This document shows, piece by piece, positions 12,156 through 22,697 of a stretch of 64,000 nt of DNA (position 1 is the stretch's first letter; the number at the start of each line of letters is the position of its first letter). Location: NCBI RefSeq assembly GCF_910592395.1, contig NC_088309.1, positions 13,950,599-14,014,598 of the forward strand. The letters run 5' to 3'. The stretch is from Lineus longissimus (taxonomy: Eukaryota; Nemertea; Pilidiophora; Heteronemertea; Lineidae). The position numbers and the translations under genes are program-made. The notes beneath the pieces were generated by a model. That model did no database searches. It worked only from the letters and a program-made list of their open reading frames with translations, and was not told where the DNA came from.

Positions 12156-13696
12156 TAAGAAGACAAAACACTATCACCAGGGATATGGTCTGCAATTGCT
12201 GTTAGGAAAGTCACAACCTGGGGACAAAAAATAAATGTGATTTAGACTTTGCATTCCTTTGAAGTGTAGGTTGCGACATCCCAGGCCATTGATGCATGCA
12301 TGGTCACAACATAGGGGCAACCGGGAATCATGGCAAGGATTTTTATAACCATTCTTTTGAGGTGTAGATTGTGATGCGAGGGAAGTGTCTTGATCTCTAC
12401 ATAAAATTCCTTCGACATGGTGCAACGAACCAGACCAGTAGATATATACATGGTCATAGCATACGGCATCGAGACAACCAGTATGCAAGGTTACGGCCAG
12501 GCCCAAGGGGTATGACCGATCAGCACTAATAGTAAAAACGTAACATGCAATAATATCTTTTTAAACTAACTGCCACAGTAGGTTTATTTATTCAGTCTTT
12601 TTGAAGTAAAAGTATTACAGTGAAAAAGAACGTAATACGGCTGGAATATTATAATGGTTTGTCTTCGGACGGCAAATTCAGCACTGCACCGATGTCAAGG
12701 TTAAGACGGTTATACGACTTTGCCTCATCAGCTCCTCGTGGTCAAGGCTCCTATATCCGTGACTGATGCGGTCGCAGAACAGAACAGATGCTGATCATCC
12801 CCGTCAGGCTGTAAAACAGAGCGAGGAAATATTTTAACTTCACCAGAAGTTTTATCATTCATTATTCAGACCAACAGACACTGACTACCTGCTAATAGTC
12901 TATGAATTTCATTGTCATAATTCAGAACAAACACTTATCACCTTTGCTGACAATATTTTCAGAAGGTGTGTATACATTCGTGTGTTCATTTACACTGCAC
13001 GTGTATACGTGCTTTACTGTACATTTCTACAGGAGTGAGCAGGATGTACAGAAAAACGATCTCCAAAACTGTTGCTTTCAGCACTGGCGACACGTTAAGC
13101 GAGGTTTCAGCAATTATTTTCAGTGAAGGTATATCTCATGTGTAGAGTCTGGGTGATTTTGAGACATTCTTAGGTGTTTAAGGCGCACAGTTTGATGAAA
13201 CTTGCCCGAATTCGTAATTTTTTTTATGAATGTATATCCGCCATTGCGGGGATCTGGAAACTTTTGGATGACAAGTTTGCCTCAAAAGATGGACGTGCTC
13301 CCTATAATCACCCAAACTAACAGCGAATATATATTCTTAAGATCCTTTTCTTGACCTCTGATGAGTTAATTTTGTCTGATGCAGTGTTTCAACACAAATT
13401 TGAGGGCGATTACAACCACGAAAAATTCACACTCACCCAGTCTAGAATGCGTAGACGAAATGTCTGTTGGCTCTTCCATGTAGCGGGTATCCTCCCACCT
13501 GTTCAGGTCGGGACAGATCAACGTTGAGCAACTTGCCTAATCGGTAAAAACGCGGGAGGCAGTGCTATTACCGGAACGGTTCAGAACCGGCGATTTTCAT
13601 CAAAAATCACCCGAAAACTAAAAAAGTAAGCAACAGCTGCAAAAATAAAGTACACGTTGTTCGTTAGCAGGTTATGAAACGTAACCGAACCAAATT
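12156..13696. other. Non-coding stretch
   Basis: No supported gene. The minus-strand open frame 12174-12506 has Cys/His-rich sequence but no recognisable family, and the DNA there is weakly repetitive (variants of 'acatggtcata/gca'). Confidence 0.4.
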
Positions 13697-13781
13697 TCAG
13701 GTCGTTCCATGCGGCAGTTTCGGAGATACGTGTCGAAAACCACATCCCTCGGGTCCTGGCGATCGGCTCAGTAAAAACAAG

Positions 13782-13813
13782 AGACCATATCCACGGAGTT
13801 GTGGATATGGTCT
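13782..13813. repeat. Perfect 13-bp hairpin
   Basis: 'agaccatatccac' and 'gtggatatggtct' are perfect inverted repeats separated by 6 bases. Function unknown. Confidence 0.9.
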
Positions 13814-14074
13814 AAATATTACATCAGTTGTCTCAACTCTAAGTACAAGAAACATGTGCTTCTTCGGTGGAAGATACAGATTACAGGCTAGGCATAGTAG
13901 GCCCAGTCCACAGGTCCAGTCAATCTGCCATAGTCCCCAGGCCCATGCCATGAAAAAATTCAAAAGTAATGTTTTCGACGAGTATCGTTGGTTGTTACCA
14001 TTTTGACCAGAATTGACAATGCCACTGAAATTTCTTTTAATTAAGACAATAATAAGAGTATCTGGTACCGGTAC

Positions 14075-14338
14075 CTTTGAACTGTTCTGCAGCCGGATAA
14101 TCTTCTGATCAGCATTCGGAATGACTGGATTTGTTACCATGATGTAACTGTTCGGGACGATCAGATTTTCATTCGGAAGACTCGCCGGCCAGAACATCGT
14201 GAACGTCGCATCTTCTTGGTGGACTACCACGTCACAAAACCACTGCTGCTGCTGCTGCTGCTTTTGCGATGACGCACCAGTACCTCCGCCCCGTTGAATT
14301 TGTTGGTTGAGTATCTTGAGTTTCCGCACGTTCGCCAT
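14075..14338 (-). CDS. First exon of an OB-fold-like, polyQ-containing protein
   Basis: ATG at 14338-14336, 88 codons, ending at a GTACCG donor in phase 0. The product starts MANVRKLKILNQQIQ, has a Gln run (QQQQQQ, from CTG/CAG repeats near 14250-14265), then FCDVVVHQEDATFTMFW and LIVPNSYIMVTNPVI. The alternation of strands and the 'NSYIMVTN' turn resemble an OB-fold of the RPA/replication-accessory type. I base this on pattern only. A TATA element (minus strand GTATAAAAG) sits about 105 bases upstream. No second exon was identified. It could be the 5' exon of a Helitron RPA-like gene or a host gene fragment. Confidence 0.4.
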
Positions 14339-14439
14339 GTTCAAAGACCCGCAACAAAATACTAGTGAAACAAAAAAAAAACCTCCGCAAATCAGCTCTC
14401 GGCGCATTTTACATTGTCTGGTTTCAAGAGATTCGCCAC

Positions 14440-14452
14440 AGCTTTTATACTG
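14440..14452 (-). promoter_or_regulatory. Candidate TATA box
   Basis: Reading the minus strand, GTATAAAAG lies about 105 bases upstream of the ATG at 14338, a plausible core-promoter distance for the exon at 14075-14338. Confidence 0.4.
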
Positions 14453-15244
14453 CGCAATTTCACGACGAACAAGCCGTCAAGGAATATCATTCGCTAAAAC
14501 AAATCACCTGATCTTGAACTGCCAAAATATTTCAATAAAATGATTTCTCATTGATCCAAAATTTTGGCTCTGTGCAAAATTAATTTCACCGGTGTGCCAA
14601 CTTAATTTTGGCTGCGTGCCAACTTTTGCATCATTTCCTTATGAGGCAATGTTTACAGATCACCTACCGATTGCCCTTATGGACCTCATAGTTTCGTCCA
14701 AGATCCTGAGATATTGTTCAAAATATTTCAATTTTGAAAACCTATGATAATATTTCCAACTTGCCAAGCGTTTCTATCCATTTTTTAACTTTCCTTCGAC
14801 TACAATTGCACCAGAAAAGGGTAGTCTGTACTTTTCAGAAAGTTGGAATTCTGGAAAGTTTGAATACTTCGGAATCTATCGAATTGTACAATAAAGTTTA
14901 TTTCAAATGAATTTTCGAACATTCTTTACATCACAAAGAATAAAGAGAATGGTCAAACATAAATTCCGTGATCGTAGCTGGCATGGCTACTTTTAGTGTC
15001 TCATAGAATCGAAATCCAACATTCCCCCTTTGGTCCACCCGCAACATTGCGAAGTTCCCTTCTTATGTTCTTTAAGAAACCAATGCTACCCGTACTATTG
15101 TGATTTACAAGACTCCCAGATAAGACACCACCATTCTGACAACACAAGTGTGGACATGATGGACAAGAAAACTGCTAGGGCCTACTGCCGTAATAGAGAA
15201 TTTTTCAATTGATTCCCAGTGTTCATAACGCATTTATCGTTCCA
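14453..15244. other. Non-coding stretch
   Basis: AT-rich; no supported gene, RNA gene or repeat beyond short simple sequence. Confidence 0.4.
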
Positions 15245-15671
15245 TCATGCATTTTACATTGCTGTAACGTGACGTGACGCGACGTTTTCGTAAACGTTGG
15301 TCCCAATCAAGTGCATGGATATATAGGCCTAGCCTAAATGCACTCCCACTCTTTTTGCATCATGTGCATGTTTCATGCTCTTCACAGGCAGACTATCATC
15401 ATCACCAAGGCTTTTGCATCTTACCAAGATTTATAGGCTTATTACTGCCTGGCCATGTTCAAAGGTATAAATCCATGGTTTCATGCTTTTATTATTATAG
15501 ATTCATGCACTTGATTGGGAACAACGTTTACATGACGTAGTGTTGGCTGTCGTCACGTCACCATGCATTTCACGTTACAGTAATGTAAAATGCATGGTGA
15601 CGTGGCGACGGCCAACACTACGTCATGTAAACGTTGTTCCCAATCAAGTGCATGAATCTATAGTAATAAAA
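15245..15671. mobile_element. Three-armed fold-back element
   Basis: Arms 15487-15570 and 15588-15671 (84 bases each) are near-perfect inverted repeats around a 17-base centre at 15571-15587. A third, more diverged arm at about 15248-15327 is in the same orientation as the right arm ('gtaaacgttggtcccaatca' versus 'gtaaacgttgttcccaatca'). So 15248-15596 forms one long-TIR element ('catgcattttacatt...' at both ends), and one arm is duplicated beyond it. Confidence 0.8.
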
Positions 15672-16548
15672 CCATGAGGTTCAAGACACAGGCAGGGAGG
15701 ACCAAAGTCTTTGAACTCATCATGAAATTTTTGCATTTTGCGCTTGCCAAAGATGTTCAGAAATCTTCAAATCACACTTATTTTGAGATATATTATGAAA
15801 TTAATGAAACCTATAAAACCATCCTAACACTCCCACATTTCATTGTACATCCATTTTGTAATGGACCACTGTTCACTGGTGAATAAGTGTATTTTCAAAT
15901 AAAGACCACACCATGAAAATTATCAGTAACTGCACATCCCAATTAGTTCAGTCAACTGTTACAATTTTACTCCTCTTCTTTTCTAGCACTGACAAGATCG
16001 CTGTTTCCTTCTATAAAAGGTTTCCCAATCCTCATAAGTGACCTGTTCCACACTATTACATATTAGCATTTAGTACCAGTAAAGCACTTTTATACCACCA
16101 TGAAATAGATGAAAGTCAATTTGTCGGTCATAAGTGGCCACCAGTTGATCAACGTACTGTCTATTCCATTCACCAATTTCTTTAAATTCCTGAACAATGT
16201 GTACACATGTACATTTCAACCATCAATGTAAAAAGTCAAGACCATCTCTCCAGCCTTATGAATGGCAGGTTCCAAGGTCAGTTGCTGGTCAGATCTCTAC
16301 TTACTGAACCTTAACAATCTACTGCCTTGAAATGTCCGAAGCAATTTACTAGCTCACTCTAAGCTTTTGACAAAAATAACTCTTGATAAGCAAGGACACT
16401 TCAAACAGTACATTGTGTACTCAAAAGCATTATGCAAACACTACATGAATGTCTCAATGACCATAACAAAATTTAAAGTACACTTTTTTTTCAGGGTTTT
16501 GTGGACATTCTCCTGTATCAAAAGACTAACGTTGAAATAACTTAATAC
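15672..16548. other. Non-coding stretch
   Basis: AT-rich; the open frame 15674-15886 shows no family signature. Nothing else supported. Confidence 0.4.
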
Positions 16549-16730
16549 CGTCTACAGACGTAAAAACACAACTTCATAATCATCCTATGAAGAACTTGAT
16601 ACAGTCGAAGGATGTTAACATCGTCAAAAGACGCTCACAACTAGAACTTAGTAACGTCAAAAGACGTTTACAATTCTACAACTCAGTAACGTCAAACGAC
16701 GTTTACAGAACAATACATCGTTTACGGACG
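16549..16730 (+). repeat. Array of short CGTC...GACG palindromes
   Basis: Five 12-base hairpin-like units, cgtctacagacg (16549), cgtcaaaagacg (16622), cgtcaaaagacg (16655), cgtcaaacgacg (16690) and cgtttacggacg (16719), plus a degenerate unit near 16604. The last four starts are 29-35 bases apart. The array lies about 400 bases upstream of the Helitron 2 peptidase start. Confidence 0.7.
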
Positions 16731-17135
16731 GAAAAAGAACTTCATATACAACAATTTCTCATTCTATAACCAACTCTCCCACTCAATTAAACAAATAGCT
16801 AAGATCACTCACAATCGGCATCCGATAATACATTGTCATTCAGAGAATTTCCCACAATTCTTTTTACCTATCTCTGTACACTAACACTTCCTGTGTAAAA
16901 TAAATTACTTGATCATCATATTCAAATCATTATTTTACTTATACCTTAGTATTTCCACATTTACTTGTCTTTGGCAAACAGAACTCTTAAGCAATTTTAG
17001 TTATCATACATTGCTCAAAGTTCCTCCTCATTGTAAGATGATTCTATAGAGCAATGCCGTGCAGCTGTTGGTCATTTTTATTTCAAAGCATCATCTTACA
17101 GTGCTAGTAACAATCATCTTAATGAAATACAAGGA
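16731..17135. other. Upstream region of Helitron 2
   Basis: AT-rich non-coding sequence; probably the 5' untranslated/promoter part of Helitron 2, but no promoter motif is convincing. Confidence 0.35.
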
Positions 17136-18146
17136 TTGTATCCTCATATAGAAAAGTTACAAGACAATGCATACAGAGCATCATTACAAAATACATGGGA
17201 TTATTACTCATCATACTGTATACTGAAAGTGTCCCTTCTTCATGAACTGCATAAATGGTTCAGCACTAATATACAGAAACAGTGCAATGACATAGAATCC
17301 AACCCTGGACCAGTCAATCCACAAATATCCAAAGTTGTCCAAGGCCATTTTCATCAAGCTAATCTCAACCTATTCTCCTCAGAATCAGCTGGGAAACAAT
17401 GCACTGCAAATGCTGCTACTTCTGTAATGTATTCCATGATCCTTTCACCTTCACATTGGATTCCATCAGACCTGAATGACATATTAAGAAATGGTGACAT
17501 GTTATATAAAAGTATACAAATTCACACATATCTTGCTGTTGATGAAATACCAATATTTATCCAGTCTTTTCATCACAATTTCAAATTGAAACGTTTTGGA
17601 CCATCACAAAATGTTATTTTGAACCAACAAAATGTTCAGTTCCCTAATATATCCCTTGAACATGCTTTTGATAACTTGTCAACTTGTACTAGAGCAATCC
17701 TCATTATTGCAGGAGAAACAATTGCAGTGATACATGATGAAAACTCTTACTACATTTTTGATTCACACAGTAGAGACAGATATGGAAATCATGTACCTGA
17801 TGGAACATCAGTTTTATTAAAATTTGATAACCAGCTCCAGCTTAACATCTACATTATCAGATTAGCTGAATATCTTCATCAAAACATCTTCGAAATAACT
17901 TTCTTTAAGATCAGTATCCTTACAGAAAAAGCTTTCTCCATAGCAGTCAAGAGACAAAATCGTCAGCCTCCTGCCAGTATCCATACCACAAATGAACAAA
18001 AAAGGATAATCAATGAAAATGAAAAACATATAATGTCAAAACTGGCAACAGCCCCTACTCTAACTGAAAATGAAGTCAAAGAAAATCAGATAAAGACACA
18101 AGCAAAGCCTTGCAAATCTAATTTGGATGATTCCAAAATATTCTAA
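17136..18146 (+). CDS. Helitron 2 cysteine-peptidase-like protein with 2A-like motif
   Basis: A 336-codon open frame. Residues 50-59 read C-N-D-I-E-S-N-P-G-P, matching the 2A (StopGo) consensus D-x-E-x-N-P-G|P. If active, the ribosome would release after Gly58 and restart at Pro59. The peptidase part follows: SAGKQCTANAATSVMY (candidate nucleophile Cys), DLNDILRNGDMLYK, then SYYIFDSHSRDRYG (candidate His/Asp) and GTSVLLKFD. The homologue in Helitron 1 (7917-9416) has the same blocks but no 2A motif in the readable part. The array-encoding frame follows at 18298 after a gap with several stops. The peptidase assignment is from motif order and is tentative. Confidence 0.65.
   Translation: MYPHIEKLQDNAYRASLQNTWDYYSSYCILKVSLLHELHKWFSTNIQKQCNDIESNPGPVNPQISKVVQGHFHQANLNLFSSESAGKQCTANAATSVMYSMILSPSHWIPSDLNDILRNGDMLYKSIQIHTYLAVDEIPIFIQSFHHNFKLKRFGPSQNVILNQQNVQFPNISLEHAFDNLSTCTRAILIIAGETIAVIHDENSYYIFDSHSRDRYGNHVPDGTSVLLKFDNQLQLNIYIIRLAEYLHQNIFEITFFKISILTEKAFSIAVKRQNRQPPASIHTTNEQKRIINENEKHIMSKLATAPTLTENEVKENQIKTQAKPCKSNLDDSKIF
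17289..17312 (+). other. 2A-like ribosome-skipping motif
   Basis: Codons GAC ATA GAA TCC AAC CCT GGA CCA give DIESNPGP, preceded by Cys-Asn. This is a full match to the 2A core D-x-E-x-N-P-G-P. 2A-like motifs are known in some marine-invertebrate non-LTR retrotransposons and NLR-type proteins. I do not recall one in a Helitron. Confidence 0.75.
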
Positions 18147-18297
18147 GACCAGCAATGAATGACCACCAATTAAATGACCACACAATTACTAATGACAAGC
18201 ACACCACTGAACCAACAAAAAGAACACAACAATAATTTGAACATCTTTCACAATATTGTGCTGATCAACAACAGAAGTTAAAACAAAGAAATAGTAT

Positions 18298-19250
18298 ATG
18301 AAACAATATATGCGTAAAAAACGAGAAAATCAAGAATATAAAGCAAAAGAACTGAAAACTAAACAGACCCTTCGTAGTAATCGAAATTATAAGACTAAAG
18401 AAAAAGAACAAGAAACACAGAGAAGACAACACATTCGTATTGATCCAGTAAATAAGGCAAAAGAATTAAAAAGAAAACAACAGACACGTGCCAATCCACA
18501 ATACAAAGCGAAAGAATTGCAAAACAAGCAACGTGTTCGATCTGATCCAGAATATAAAGCCAAAGAACTGCAAAAGAAGCAAACTGTTCGATCCAATCCA
18601 GAATATAAGGCGAAAGAACTACAGAGCAAACAAAGTGTTCGATCCAATCAAGAATATAAAGCCAAAGAACTACAAAGCAAGCAATGTGTTCGACCCAATC
18701 AAGAATATAAAGCCAAAGAACTACAAAGCAAGCAATGTGTTCGATCCAATCAAGAATATAAAGCCAAAGAATTGCAAAACGAGCAACATGTTCGATCTGA
18801 TCCAGAATATAAAGCCAAAGAACTGCAAAAGAAGCAAACTGTTCAATCCAATCCAGAATATAAGGCGAAAGAACTGCAGAGCAAACAAAGTGTTCGATCC
18901 AATCAAGAATATAAAGCCAAAGAACTACAAAGCAAACAATGTGTTCGATCCAATCAAGAATATAAAGCCAAAGAACTACAAAGTAAGCAATGTGTTCGAT
19001 CCAATCAAGAATATAAAGCCAAAGAACTACAAAGCAAGCAATGTGTTCGATCCAATCAAGAATATAAAGCCAAAGAACTACAAAGCAAACAATGTGTTCG
19101 ATCCAATCAAGAATATAAAGCCAAAGAACTACAAAGGAAGCAATGTGTTTGATCCAATCAAGAATATAAAGCCAAAGAACTACAAAGTAAGCAATGTGTT
19201 CGATCCAATCAAGAATATAAAGCCAGAGAACTGCAGAGCAAACAAAGGTT
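18298..19250 (+). repeat. 51-bp coding tandem array of Helitron 2, left part
   Basis: About 16 units of 51 bp (17 codons). Consensus product: V-R-S-N-Q-E-Y-K-A-K-E-L-Q-S-K-Q-C. Units at the 5' side are diverged and those at the 3' side nearly identical. The array is charged, probably helical, and sits between the peptidase and the Cys-rich/Rep region. Related Lys/Arg-rich repeats precede Rep in other animal Helitrons. Because 51 is a multiple of 3, a second frame is also open (F-D-P-I-K-N-I-K-P-K-N-Y-K...). It is interrupted at 19250 by the Harbinger element. Confidence 0.85.
19248..19250. repeat. Target-site duplication GTT (left copy)
   Basis: GTT at 19248-19250 and 22696-22698 flank the Harbinger element; three-base duplications are typical of PIF/Harbinger. 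Confidence 0.8.
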
Positions 19251-19534
19251 CGTATTCTAGAAGAATCCTAAAAGCGTAAGGTGGCCCTAAAACGGCCCTT
19301 TTAGTGACACCTTCACCATTTTCTATTCTAGAAGCATCCTAAAATACCGCCAAAGGTATACCTGAAAATCCTCTCCTAATGCAAAGGTTGACCCATTTCT
19401 AGAAGGTTTTTTAGGATAAGGAATTCCTAACTTTGGGCTCATCTCCACCTTAAATCGTTAGGATACCCTTGGGGTATCCTAAAAGTGTTCCTTACAGGCT
19501 GATTTCTGTCACTTGTGCACAGACAGCCGAGAAG

Positions 19535-20596
19535 ATGGGTGACTTTCTTCAAAGAATTGCTGCGTTAAATCGTGTGCGGGCTGTTTATCAACCCAGGATA
19601 GACCAAAGAGTGGTGGTGAGGCAACCGCGTGGACAGTACCGGGACGATATTCATGAACTAAATGACGAAAATTTCCGAAAACGGTACCGGTTCACTAAAG
19701 CAGGATTCAATTATGTGCTGAACATCATCGCCGATGAAATCCCCCCTGCTCAGAATAATCAAGGACACCCGATTCCGCCGGTTATTCAGCTACAAGTGGC
19801 CCTACGTTTCTACGCCACGGGAACATTTCAGATCGTTTGTGGTGACCTTAACAATGTTTCGCAACCAGCAGCGAGTCGGATAGTTGCCAAAGTATCCCTA
19901 GCCATTGCTAGAAAAGCGAGGAATTACATCCGAATCCCGAATGACAATGATGCCATAATGATGCATCACAAGTTCTTCGAAAAAAACAGCTTTCCACGTG
20001 TCTTGGGGTGCATTGATGGAACACATGTACCCATCCAGGCTCCAAGTGTGGCGAACAGAGAAATCTACAGATGCCGTAAAGGTTTCATGTCTCTGAACGT
20101 GCAGGGAATAGCCGATGCAGACATGAAGTTCATTAACATTGTAGCAAGGTGGCCTGGCTCCACGCACGATTCGCGTATTTTGGATAACAGTATGGTTTGT
20201 GCCCGTTTTGAAAATGATGAATTTAACGGTCTGTTACTTGGAGATTCCGGATACCCTTGCAGGTCATTTCTCATGACTCCTTTCCGAAATCCACATGGTC
20301 ACGCAGAAACCAGTTACAACACTGCACAGAAACGCACCCGTAGTGTTGTGGAACGCATGTTTGGAGTTTGGAAACGCCGCTTTCCATGCCTACGAACAGG
20401 CGTTCGTGTTAAACTGGACACAGCTATGTTGATCATCACTGCAACAGCCGTGTTGCACAACATTGCAGTCGACCTCGCCGAACCCGACTTCGACAGAGAT
20501 GCTCCGGAGCCAATTGATGAAGAACTCGCTATTGAAGGGAATGATTTGCTGGGAAATGCTGTGAGGCAAGCAATCGTCCAGCAGTATTTTCAATAA
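19535..20596 (+). CDS. Harbinger transposase (HARBI1-like DDE nuclease)
   Basis: Open from 19469; I prefer the ATG at 19535 (gagaagATGG, good context), giving 353 residues, a normal length for the family. Catalytic triad in the PIF/Harbinger pattern: Asp in VLGCIDGTHVPI, Asp in WPGSTHDSRIL and Glu in SVVERMFGVWKRRFP. An N-terminal helical region (FRKRYRFTKAGFNYVLN; ATGTFQIVCGDLNNVSQ) precedes the nuclease domain. Role: DNA cleavage and joining in the nucleus. In this family the Myb-like partner (20915-22411) is needed for nuclear import and TIR binding. No premature stop is seen. Confidence 0.93.
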   Translation: MGDFLQRIAALNRVRAVYQPRIDQRVVVRQPRGQYRDDIHELNDENFRKRYRFTKAGFNYVLNIIADEIPPAQNNQGHPIPPVIQLQVALRFYATGTFQIVCGDLNNVSQPAASRIVAKVSLAIARKARNYIRIPNDNDAIMMHHKFFEKNSFPRVLGCIDGTHVPIQAPSVANREIYRCRKGFMSLNVQGIADADMKFINIVARWPGSTHDSRILDNSMVCARFENDEFNGLLLGDSGYPCRSFLMTPFRNPHGHAETSYNTAQKRTRSVVERMFGVWKRRFPCLRTGVRVKLDTAMLIITATAVLHNIAVDLAEPDFDRDAPEPIDEELAIEGNDLLGNAVRQAIVQQYFQ

Positions 20597-20914
20597 TACT
20601 AAGGTGGCAAATACTACGAAACATGTGGAAGCTAATCAGTCCCCTGTTCGTATTTCTCGAACATGGTGATAGGCTTTGCACAGGTTCCTCTGTCACCCTG
20701 GTAACCTGGATCAATATAGTAGCATCCCTTTCGTGATGATCCCCAAGACAATTGCCTCCAGACAATTCCCCCTCGAGGACAATTCCACTTATGTTTCCGA
20801 CCTGGTGGGGGGGTTGTCCTAGGAATCGACCAAGGGACTGGTTAGCTTTATTGAAATAACGAACACAAGACTTGATTTTATGCCTGTTTCGATTTGGGTG
20901 CATCTCTTGACAAT

Positions 20915-22411
20915 TTACTCCAACTGTGCAAGTACACGGGAAATCGAAATCGTACTTGAGTCATCTCCATCACGTGAGTTTCTTTGCCGTTTGATGAGAT
21001 CTGTCAGCAACGTTTCCTGCAGTTTCCAAACCTTCATGCGCTGTTCGTGTTCAGCAATGCGGCGTTCCTCTTCAGTTTCTTGCATGAATATTTGCTGCTT
21101 GTAACGTTTGACCTGTAGCTCATGCTCTATCTGCTGCATGTTCATCACTGACTGATAGGCAGATGCACTGCACGGTGGCTCATCAGGGGTAGATTTACGC
21201 TTGGTTACTTTGGCTGCAGAATCTGACTCACGAATTAGGATTGGTTGGATCGAAGGAGTAGCAGGATCACTTGAAGTTTCAAGATACTGGGAGTTCGGCA
21301 GTTCCGCGGAGGTTGACGGCCTATGAGCTTCATCGAAAAACGAAGCGTCGCTGGGGGATTGCGATGAGCCAACAGCTGCAGTTGGTTTCACTCCATGGCG
21401 ATTCACTGGAAAAAATGTCAAGGCCAATATTATACTGAAAGCATGGAAATGTTATTGATATCAACCCTCATATTTCTGAATTTACTTCAGGCCAACCAAA
21501 TTTGTTTTTATACATTTGCACTGGTTTCAATGTAAACCAGTTAACAACAAGACTGAAAGGAATGAAAATCCCCTGGATTGTAAGTCGTCTTTACAATAAC
21601 CAGGCATTGTGGAAAGTTTGGGTTGGATTGAGTGACGTGGCCACAATCCTAAAATAGAAATTCAATTGGACATCAAGAAGCCGGACTTGTATTCCCTGGA
21701 CATTTATTTCTTTACATCGGCGTATGGTAATTTGTTGATGTGAAAGCAGCTCCATTAAATAAAATAATTAGGATATATTTGGCTTCATTTAATTCTCTGA
21801 GGATAGCCGAACCTTCACTCGTGCATGTAACATAAGCCCAGGGCTAGGCTGTTCATAAAATATGCGAGGGGAGGATGCGGTGTGCATTGATGGTGCATGT
21901 AGCACTACCAACCTGGGACATGATACCCTGCATCATCGTCAACATCATTGTCTAAAGGCTCTATGACGTCGCTACATATCAATGCTACTGTGTGGGCTGA
22001 ATCATCGGCTTTGTCCTCTTCTTCCATCACTCCACCACCTGTGCGATGCCTGGCTTTCTTTTCCTTGGAAACGTCTTTTTTGGCCTTAGCCTTCATATTG
22101 TCCCACATTTTTTTTATGGCCTTCATATCCAAGTTGGAAACATTTTTCTGGCTGTTGTACCGTTTCAAAATTGTATCCCATGCAGTTTCCTTCTGTCTCC
22201 ACAGTTTAGAACTGTTTTCCCTCTGTTCAATTATTCCCTTCTCGCTTTCAACCAACTGCAACAGAAGTTGCCTCTCGACATCGGTCGAATTTCTTCGTTT
22301 CTTCCCTGCTTTTTTATGTTCATCCATCATAGAGTGCAGCAATGTACTGTACCTCTGGAACAACCACGAATTCACACTGTTAAACTGCCACTCAGGCCTA
22401 TTATCAGTCAA
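20915..22411 (-). CDS. Harbinger Myb/SANT-like DNA-binding protein (two exons)
   Basis: Exon 1 runs from the ATG at 22411 to a donor (CCCAG|GTTGGT) near 21914. Exon 2 starts after the acceptor ttttttccag near 21411 and ends at the stop at 20915. The first exon encodes a trihelix/Myb-SANT-like domain: RQLLLQLVESEKGII, SKLWRQKETAWDTILKRYN, MKAIKKMWDNMKAKAKK. The second exon encodes a Ser/Pro-rich linker and a long C-terminal coiled coil (IEHELQVKRYKQQIFMQETE...). This is the usual second protein of Harbinger elements. It ends about 300 bases from the 3' end of the nuclease gene, tail to tail. Confidence 0.85.
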
Positions 22412-22697
22412 CGTGTCCTGCCTGACCTCTGCTCGCAGTGCGTGGCAGGCTATTGTTCAACGCCCGGCAACATGGTTAGGAACACCTTCAGGTCCACCTG
22501 AAGGAAAGTGTACTTTCCTAAAGGAACTCCTCAGGCGAAGTCGTTCCTTTAGGTTCACCTTACGAAAGGAAAAGGATTAGGAAACTTTCAGAATTGGCCA
22601 CAAGAAAAGTTCACCTTACGATAGGTTAACCTTAGCAAAGTGGACCTTTGGAAAGGTTCACCTAACCCTATATTTCAGGAGTCTTCTAGAATACGGT

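Larger units (their letters stand above)
19251..22695. mobile_element. PIF/Harbinger DNA transposon, 3445 bp, apparently complete
   Basis: Terminal inverted repeats: left CGTATTCTAGAAGAATCCT, right (inverted) CGTATTCTAGAAGACTCCT, 18 of 19 identical. Target duplication GTT. It carries the two standard Harbinger genes in convergent orientation: the DDE nuclease (plus) and a two-exon Myb/SANT-like protein (minus). Subterminal regions hold many short repeats (aggttcacctta, ccttaggtt and variants) that may be transposase-binding sites. It is inserted in the Helitron 2 tandem array, and both genes look intact. Confidence 0.93.

Noticed and set aside
12174-12506. Cys/His-rich minus-strand open frame as a zinc-finger protein
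   Set aside because: Cys/His spacing is irregular and the DNA is weakly repetitive.
13697-14074. Continuation of the 236-codon open frame past the donor at 14075
   Set aside because: Composition changes after the GT donor and includes the hairpin at 13782-13813; more likely intron.
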